From Lenzites betulinus (lineage: Eukaryota; Basidiomycota; Agaricomycetes; Polyporales; Polyporaceae), in assembly GCA_022264855.1 (NCBI GenBank), contig JABYQU010000103.1, positions 1-12,520 of the forward strand: DNA of 12,520 nucleotides, in the 5' to 3' direction. The translations under genes and the position numbers were made by a program. The notes under the pieces were generated by a model, which saw only the letters and a list, made by a program, of their open reading frames with translations, made no database searches and was not told the DNA's origin. Below, in pieces: positions 7,501 through 12,520 of the stretch. Numbering within the stretch: position 1 is the first letter of the stretch; each line of letters begins with the position of its first letter.

Positions 7501-9387
7501 GCGGGACACCCTACCACGGTCATTCATACTGTCTCTCCATCGGCACTGCCGATGGAGAGACACCTCTGTCAGCACCGTTCATACTGTCTCTCCATCGGCA
7601 ATGCCGTTGGAGAGACACCCTCACCTGGCGTCATGTCTGTCCGCTTACACACCTGCACAGACATATCACACCTTGTTCCACATTCATTCAACAGTGTCGC
7701 GTGCACTCAACACAGGAAGAGCTCCCGAGGACATCGTGGCCTATCGCGTCAAGATCATGGCCACCATCGTAGCCGATACATTCATCGCGGACGTCATGAC
7801 TGCTGTCAAGGTCGCAGTACTTGAGGAGACACAAGAGGCCTTTGACAATCCCACACACATCGATCGCGACTTTGCACTCGCACGCAGAGCATCGCTCAAG
7901 AAGTGGCTCAAGTACGAAGAGCCCCTCAACTACGGCCCCAACAGGATCCATTTCGCAGACCTCGTCCGCGCGGTCTCCGCTCAGCAAGAGGATATGGTGC
8001 ACGGACTGCCCCCCTCCTCCACGCGCAGCTCTTCCCTCGAGGCCTTCGTAGACAAGATATACAAATGGGCGATATCCAGCACAGTCGGCGCCCGCGCCCC
8101 GTTGTACAAGCAGGGCTCCACAGGCGTCGTCCTGCGCTCCATCATCGAAGAAGCCAAGCGCGCCCTCAGGGCACACTCAGAGACAGAACGCGAGTCAGAG
8201 CTCAAGAAGGCAATGGTCAGAGCCTTCACCGCCAAGCAGGTCCACTACATGCCAGACGCTCTCCCAAACCCCGCGGGCCAGGGCTCCCCGTCCCATCAGC
8301 CGTCCATCCACGCATGGACAACCCTCGGGCCGCCCCACAGGCTCGCTCTCTCACCGCGGCCAACGCTCGCACACACTCCGAGCGCATCGCATTCGAGCTC
8401 CACGCCACTGCCCAGTCTCTGGAAGACAGCGACGTCCGCGGCGACTGGACCTTCCAGGAGATCTCCCTGCAGCACATCCACACCATCCTCAACCGTCGTG
8501 TCACCCCCGTCGACTGGTCGTATGGCACCGCCCTCCGCTCCGCCGTCGGCATCACCCGCTCAATCTACGCATGGGCCTCCCAGCGTTTCTCCGAAGACAT
8601 GCAGGATTGGACTTGCTCCCTCGCTCTCTCCCTCGCTATCATCCTCACCAAGCTCCTCCCCAACATCTTCTATCCCCATCCCCCAAAGAGTAACATCCTC
8701 AGCGCCATCGCCTCCGCCCCGCTCTCCAAGCCAGCCGCTTGCATCGCCGCCGTCCGCCGCGTCCCTTTGGATCCACCTTCCTCATCAGTCAAGGGCCTCA
8801 CCAACAAGCCCCTCTACGCCACTCAGGCTGCCATCTGGCTCCTCGCCTGGATAGACGAGAACTCTCCCCTCAGGACGGCCATCAAGGCAGGCAACGCCTC
8901 CACGCTCAAGGAGTTCAATTCCAAGCACTGTAAGTCCTCGCCTCGTCCCCCGCCCTCGTTAACACACACTCATCGCCCCCCTCCCCGCCTCTGTGCAGCC
9001 CACAAGGGCCTCAACCATATCAACCTCATCCGCTTGGGCATAGCTTATGGCAACGCAGGAAGACTCTTCAATTCCGCTCGCGTCAATGAAGACTACCGCG
9101 TTCGCTCCACCTCCGATCTCAAGAAGTGGGCATCTTCAGTCAGGTCTCACCTCACGTCCCTCCCAGAGGGGCCCTTCAACCTCGTGTCTGCCATCTTCGG
9201 TCTCGACGCAGCCCTCAAACTCAGGGACAAGGGCGAGTTTCCTGGCATGAATCCCGCCACCGTCGCCTCTCTTCAGACAGCCTCCGCCAAGCAACGCTCT
9301 ATCGCATCTTCCTCCAAGAGGCCTCTCGACACCGACCTCGCTGACTCCGACACCCTCCCTCCTCGCCAGCGCCGTCGCAATCATTAG
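4578..9387 (+). CDS. Gene 2: large unrecognised fungal protein, seven exons, about 1,345 codons, frame interrupted
   Basis: I do not recognise the family. Exons: 4578-4653, 4812-5092, 5160-5601, 5658-5930, 6000-7303, 7661-8929 and 8999-9387 (TAG). All six introns are GT-AG and phase-matched. The N-terminus is acidic (SSIDDDLDLQDLLD). The middle is Trp/Tyr/His-rich and globular (e.g. ESVWWTLFPRQ, CYNNIAHYTRHSARHH). The C-terminus is basic and nuclear-signal-like (SSKRPLDTD, then RQRRRNH). I see no signal peptide or clear membrane segment. The frame holds only if one base is missing near 5249 (G), 6110 (T), 7228 (G) and 8286 (C). With those four the exon total is divisible by three. No splice choice I tried repairs these sites. 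Intron 7304-7660 contains palindrome array C. The gene follows gene 1 on the same strand and shares its array-bearing introns; it converges on gene 3. It could be a decayed copy of a multicopy subtelomeric family (inference). Confidence 0.75.
7367..7617. repeat. Palindrome array C: five units in intron 7304-7660 of gene 2
   Basis: Units lie at 7367-7399, 7420-7454, 7476-7508, 7530-7562 and 7585-7617, about 53-55 bp apart. Cores are ATCGGCA, then C, G or T, then TGCCGAT in units 1-4 (unit 3 has ATTGCCGAT at the centre). Unit 5 pairs ATCGGCA with TGCCGTT. Arms are TGTCTCTCC or TGTCCCGCC on the left and GGAGAGACA or GGCGGGACA on the right; unit 4 is perfectly palindromic over 33 bp. The spacer after unit 1 (ATGACCGTGGTAGGG) and the spacer after unit 3 (CCCTACCACGGTCAT) are exact reverse complements. 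The intron is 357 nt, phase 0, joining exons ending GSDVFT and starting TYHTLF. Confidence 0.95.
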
Positions 9388-9711
9388 CTTAATCACTCCC
9401 TAGCTCCATTACTATTGACCGCGTTTATACTACCCTATCCTACACACATCTCGCGCTGTGCACATGTGTTATATCTCATTATAATCAATACTATTGCTAC
9501 TATGGCGGTTATTCAATCTTCAGTCCATCGACTGTACACATCGTCGTCCTCACATGCCCATGCAGCTGCACAGCAACGCCACATCTACGGAGGTCCGATG
9601 TTCCAGTACATCGCTGCCCTGCGCCGCCGCATGTTTGGCTTCCCTCTGCGCTTTTCCCACCTCACATATTGATCACACTTTAAACATGGTGCATTGTCGC
9701 CCCCCCGCCGC
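9388..9711. other. Convergent 3' flanks of gene 2 and gene 3
   Basis: This stretch is AT-richer than the coding regions and lies between the stop of gene 2 (plus) and the stop of gene 3 (minus). Short open frames cross it but lack coding-like composition. I see no RNA gene or repeat. Poly(A) signals for both genes presumably lie here, but no canonical AATAAA is evident. Confidence 0.6.
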
Positions 9712-10708
9712 CTACTCTGCCTCAGTGCTACCTTCTGGCGTCCACTCAGATGCTGAATCCTCCGAGTCTTCCATCTCCATCTCCGCCTCCTCCTCAGCCT
9801 CGATGTCCCCAGGCGCATCCTCCACCCCACGCAGTTCGTCTATGAGCGCGGCAAAGTGCTCGCCCAGGATCTCCTCCCTCTGCTCTCGCAGTTCGGCCAT
9901 CTCCGACCGCATCTCCTTCATCTCCCTCCGCAGGGTTTGCACCTCCACCAGCAGCGCATACAGCAGCTCTGTGTTGCAGAGCCCTCCCTTTTGCGGCCAC
10001 AGCGACGCCCCACGAGACATCTCCTGTCCGAAGTTTCGCTTCTTGGGCCTCGGCGTCCCGGGCGTCCCGGGCGTCCCTTCACGCGTCCCCGGCACGTGAC
10101 CCTCGTGGCGCGCGTCCTGGACGCCTGCCCCGGAGCCGGAGGGAACAGGCGTCCCCGCGGCGCTCATGCCGCCGCCTTCCGCCCCGGGCCGCACTCCCAC
10201 CTTCCGTCGCTTCTTCTCCGGTGGGCCGCCCTGGAACGCCGTGCATTGCGTCTTCTGGCGCCGGCACTCTGTGCAGGAACGCCTCCGGCCACCTTCAAAG
10301 TAGCAGGTGAGGCCTTGCCTCTCACACCGACTGCACGGCTGCCTAAAACCCGTGTCAGCTCTGAACTTACACCTCCGGGGCCCGGTGTCGGAACTCCGAA
10401 CTCCGAACTCCGAATCCGCCATCGGAGCTCGGTCCCTGCACTTACTGGGGCACATACACCTCCCCCTCGTGATCCTCCTCCGCTGCCCTCTTCTTGCTCG
10501 CCTTTCCCTTCTCACTGCCAACCTCCATCCTCACTCCCTTGTCCTCCGACTTACGCTTCCCCTCCGCCTTCGTCTCCGCCCTCTTCCGATCCTCCTCCGC
10601 CTCCTTCGCCGCCGCCGCCCTCTCCTGCCGCTTCTTCTCCATTCGCGCCCGGAGCTCGTCCAGTTGCGCAGCCAGGCGCTCTTCTTCCTTGTCTGAGGCT
10701 GTCGGCAT
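9712..10708 (-). CDS. Gene 3: putative Zn2Cys6-type nuclear regulator with permuted half-sites
   Basis: Two exons, 10708-10446 and 10342-9712, joined across intron 10445-10343. The donor is GTAAGT, the acceptor TTTTAG, a CTGAC branch-like site is present, and the phase matches. The product is 297 residues in one unbroken frame. Residues 1-87 are Lys/Glu/Arg-rich and probably helical or coiled. Cysteines 91, 94, 101, 111, 114 and 121 give the spacing C-x2-C-x6-C-x9-C-x2-C-x6-C, within the fungal Zn2Cys6 range. The basic half (CTECRRQKTQC) comes second, whereas classical members have it first. A nuclear-signal-like PPEKKRRKV follows (128-136). Residues about 213-258 form a heptad-like Leu/Met coiled coil (likely dimerisation), and the tail is strongly acidic (activation-like). 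A DNA-binding role is inferred from the cysteine spacing only; the target is unknown. ATG 10708 is the first Met after a non-coding-like repeat region and lies downstream of a TATA-like box. Confidence 0.78.
10391..10418. repeat. AACTCCG 7-bp repeat inside the gene 3 intron
   Basis: GAACTCCG-type heptamers are repeated three times, followed by a shortened AATCCG copy, wholly within intron 10343-10445. The period and the CTCCG core match the larger minisatellite upstream of the same gene. Confidence 0.75.
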
Positions 10709-10781
10709 ATCGGCGTCGGGTGGTGGGCACTTGAAGGTGATGCAAAGAAGGGTAACACATCTGCACAACCCTTTCCCATGC

Positions 10782-10788
10782 TTATAAG
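10782..10788 (-). promoter_or_regulatory. TATA-like box of gene 3
   Basis: The self-complementary CTTATAAG lies about 75 bp upstream of the proposed ATG at 10708 on the minus strand. It is the best TATA-like match in the upstream region and supports that start. Its symmetry means it does not fix direction by itself. Confidence 0.45.
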
Positions 10789-10891
10789 CTTCTCTTTCTG
10801 ACTCCGACCAAACTCCGATCATATCAGCCCATAGGCACGTGGAAATAATGATGTGAGACCCAATTCTGTGATGTGCACTACGTCTATCCGA

Positions 10892-11068
10892 GTGTCTCCG
10901 ATCTCCGGTCTCCGGCATCCGATCTCCGATCTCCGGCTCCGATCTCCGGTGTCTGGTCTCCGGTCTCCGATCTCCGATCTCCGGTCTCCGATCTCCGGTG
11001 TCTGGTCTCCGGTGTCTGGTCTCCGGTGTCTGGTCTCCGGTGTCTGGTCTCCGGTCTCCGGTCTCCGC
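10892..11068. repeat. TCTCCG-type 7-bp minisatellite upstream of gene 3
   Basis: About 25 copies of a 7-bp unit, mostly GTCTCCG, ATCTCCG and GTGTCTG variants, occupy some 177 bp. A higher-order 14-bp unit (GGTGTCTGGTCTCC) repeats about four times in 10997-11050. It begins about 180 bp upstream of the gene 3 start, so it could affect that promoter. The open frames across it are repetitive Arg/Asp/Thr-rich readings and I do not treat them as genes. Confidence 0.9.
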
Positions 11069-11140
11069 TCTATGAGGTGATGCAAGCGCTGGAGCTCTTG
11101 GATCATCTCTTTCTCCTTCACACATCACATCTTAGACAAA

Positions 11141-11210
11141 GCTGGCCCTAGGAATGCCACCAAGCCATCTGGAAGGCGACCCTTAGAAAGCCACCAAGCC
11201 ATCTCTTAGT
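11141..11210. repeat. Degenerate subtelomeric repeat, inner cluster
   Basis: Two roughly 32-bp units share GCCACCAAGCCATCT and are preceded by GGCCCTAGGAA or GCGACCCTTAGAAA. A third eroded copy (GTAGCAAGCCATTTGG) lies near 11275. The same family recurs nearer the telomere at 11936-12035. The CCCTAA/CCCTTA part resembles the C-rich telomere repeat. Confidence 0.7.
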
Positions 11211-11499
11211 GAGAAGATGGGTTTTATTTGTCATGTACATCATCACATTTTATATGAAGCTGTCCATAAGGATAGTAGCAAGCCATTTGGAAGCCACAAG
11301 GCTCTTGGTTTGCTGTCGACAGTGTTGTCGTTGTACCTCGGCAATACAGCATCCATTATACAAGAGGACCCTGACCGGTTTACTCAAGAGCTTTCAAGGT
11401 ACCTGGATAGTGACGTGCCAGTGGAGGAAGGACCTGGTCTAGGCAAAGCCTCGCACTTAGAGGCTTAGGGTCGCTCATCCGGCATGTTCTAATATGCAT
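11211..11499. other. Subtelomeric stretch without a supported gene
   Basis: The sequence is less GC-rich than the gene region. An 83-codon plus-strand open frame (11217-11468) crosses it, but its first third overlaps an eroded copy of the subtelomeric repeat and it has no recognisable domain. I see no RNA gene. Confidence 0.5.
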
Positions 11500-11874
11500 C
11501 AACCTCATACTATGGTTGTGAGGAGCTGTCGAAGAGACTTCGCGAGACCCATGGCATCAACGCCAAACACTTCCATGCGTCTATAGCTGCTCAACACCGC
11601 ACTACCGGCATCTGGGGCAGTACTAGTTGACCTGCCTGGTACTGGTGATAGCAATGCAGGGCTATCAACACCGCACTACCGGCATCCGGGGCAGTACTAG
11701 TTGACCTGCTCAACCTTATACAATGGTTGTGAGGAGCTGTCGAAGAGACTTCGCGAGACCCATGGGATCAACGCCAAACACTTCCATGCGTCTATAGTTG
11801 CTCAACACCGCACTACCGGCATCTAGGGCAGTACTAGTTGACCTGCCTGGTACTGGTGATAGCAACGCCGGGCT
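11500..11874 (+). repeat. Near-identical direct duplication, 211-bp offset, with partial third copy
   Basis: Copy 1 (about 11500-11663) and copy 2 (about 11711-11874) agree at nearly every base, for example GTGAGGAGCTGTCGAAGAG and CCAAACACTTCCATGCGTC in both. Between them, 11665-11708 repeats an internal 44-bp piece (TCAACACCGCACTACCGGC onwards, ending AGTTGACCTG). The few differences are point changes such as CTATAGCTG versus CTATAGTTG. No coding function is evident. This looks like recent subtelomeric tandem duplication. Confidence 0.9.
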
Positions 11875-11935
11875 AGAGGGTGTGACAGGCCTTCAAGACC
11901 CAGATCATGATGGGTATGTGCTCTGATGAGTACAA

Positions 11936-12035
11936 AGCCGACCCTAAAGGTTAGATCAAGCCATCTTGAAGCCGACCCTAAAGATACCACCAGGCCAATT
12001 CGAAGCCCACCCTGGGAATGCCACCAGGCCATCTG
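11936..12035. repeat. Degenerate subtelomeric repeat, outer cluster
   Basis: Three units of about 33 bp begin AAGCCGACCCTAAAG or AAGCCCACCCTGGGA and end AAGCCATCTT or AGGCCATCTG. They belong to the same family as the inner cluster at 11141-11210. The two clusters flank the 211-bp-offset duplication. Confidence 0.75.
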
Positions 12036-12044
12036 TTAATGATA

Positions 12045-12334
12045 TGTCACGACCCCAACCACCGTGACGGATGTGACCACCCCAACCACCGTGACGGACG
12101 TGACCACCCCAACCACCGTGACGGACGTGACCACCCTAACTATCGTTACCACTGTCACAATCCTAACCAATGTCACAAACGCAACGACCCCAACCACCGT
12201 CACAAACGTGACGACCCCAACCACCGTCACAAACGTGAAGACCCCAACCACCGTCACGGACGTGAAGACCCCAACCACCGTCACGGACGTGACAACCCCA
12301 ACTACCGTTATCAGTGCCACAACCCTAACCACTG
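12045..12334. repeat. 27-bp satellite next to the telomere, 11 units
   Basis: CCC(C/T)AAC-type cores recur at 12053, 12080, 12107, 12134, 12161, 12188, 12215, 12242, 12269, 12296 and 12323, exactly 27 bp apart with no indel (unit 5 reads TCCTAACC). The unit contains CCCCAACCACCGT followed by CACGGACGTGA or CACAAACGTGA variants. Units 4, 5 and 11 carry CCTAAC, identical to part of the C-rich telomere strand. Because 27 is a multiple of three and stops are absent, several frames on both strands are open; I treat these as a by-product of the repeat. Confidence 0.93.
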
Positions 12335-12344
12335 TGAAACACGT

Positions 12345-12520
12345 GGGTTAGGGGTTAGGGTTAGGGTTAGGGTTAGGGTTAGGGTTAGGGTTAGGGTTAG
12401 GGTTAGGGTTAGGGTTAGGGTTAGGGTTAGGGTTAGGGTTAGGGTTAGGGTTAGGGTTAGGGTTAGGGTTAGGGTTAGGGTTAGGGTTAGGGTTAGGGTT
12501 AGGGTTAGTTAGGGTTAGGG
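12345..12520 (+). repeat. Telomere, TTAGGG repeats
   Basis: About 176 bp of TTAGGG run to the end of the window, G-rich strand 5' to 3' toward the end, as expected for a right chromosome terminus. The innermost unit is TTAGGGG (12348-12354) and a short TTAG unit occurs at 12505-12508. All the other units are canonical. TTAGGG is the common telomere repeat in filamentous fungi and vertebrates. Confidence 0.98.

Noticed and set aside
270..7617. True CRISPR arrays
   Set aside because: The sequence is fungal nuclear DNA with a telomere, the repeats lie in introns, some spacers are duplicated or inverted, and no cas-like gene is present. Only the layout is CRISPR-like.
5160..8300. Programmed -1 frameshifting as the cause of the frame changes in gene 2
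   Set aside because: None of the four sites shows a slippery X-XXY-YYZ heptamer, and four such events in one gene would be implausible.
10442..11128. Extending gene 3 upstream through the minisatellite to a 228-codon frame
   Set aside because: The added part is Arg/Asp/Thr-rich repeat translation followed by non-coding-like sequence, and a TATA-like box lies between it and the ATG at 10708.
11217..11468. 83-codon plus-strand open frame in the subtelomere
   Set aside because: Part of it is an eroded subtelomeric repeat, it has no recognisable motif, and there is no promoter or intron support. A relic gene fragment cannot be excluded.
12018..12512. Repetitive open frames across the 27-bp satellite and telomere (HPNHRDG and TTPTTVTDV type repeats, then VRVR)
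   Set aside because: A repeat of 27 bp without stops opens several frames on both strands, and TTAGGG repeats extend one of them. There is no independent coding evidence.

Overview
This window is the right end of a fungal chromosome. It finishes in an uninterrupted tract of TTAGGG repeats in the orientation expected for a right-hand terminus. GC-rich coding sequence, many short GT-AG introns (mostly 55-160 nt) with CTAAC/CTGAC-like branch sites, and pyrimidine-rich promoters suggest a filamentous fungus, most likely a mushroom-forming basidiomycete. That assignment is inference.

Layout. (1) Positions 1-3275, plus strand: the 3' part of a multi-exon gene running in from the left edge, with an acidic, proline-rich and basic C-terminal half. 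(2) 3276-4577: pyrimidine-rich intergenic DNA with several short repeat families. (3) 4578-9387, plus strand: a second large gene of seven exons and about 1,345 codons. (4) 9712-10708, minus strand: a two-exon gene for a putative Zn2Cys6-type nuclear regulator, convergent with gene 2. (5) 10709-12344: its promoter, a 7-bp minisatellite, degenerate subtelomeric repeats, a 211-bp-offset duplication and a 27-bp satellite. (6) 12345-12520: telomere.

The most unusual signal is a set of 14 short palindromes in three arrays, found only inside three introns of genes 1 and 2. Each palindrome is 33-35 bp and they sit about 54-55 bp apart, with 19-22 bp spacers, so the layout resembles a CRISPR array. 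The two palindrome core types differ by paired substitutions that keep the stem intact. I know of no described nuclear system with this architecture, and no cas-like gene is present.

The second signal concerns genes 1 and 2. Both give coherent, phase-matched exon models only if several one- or two-base losses, most of them beside short homopolymers, are assumed. This means either assembly errors at the chromosome end or decaying genes. I do not recognise the protein family of gene 1 or gene 2. The Zn2Cys6-like gene has an unbroken frame.
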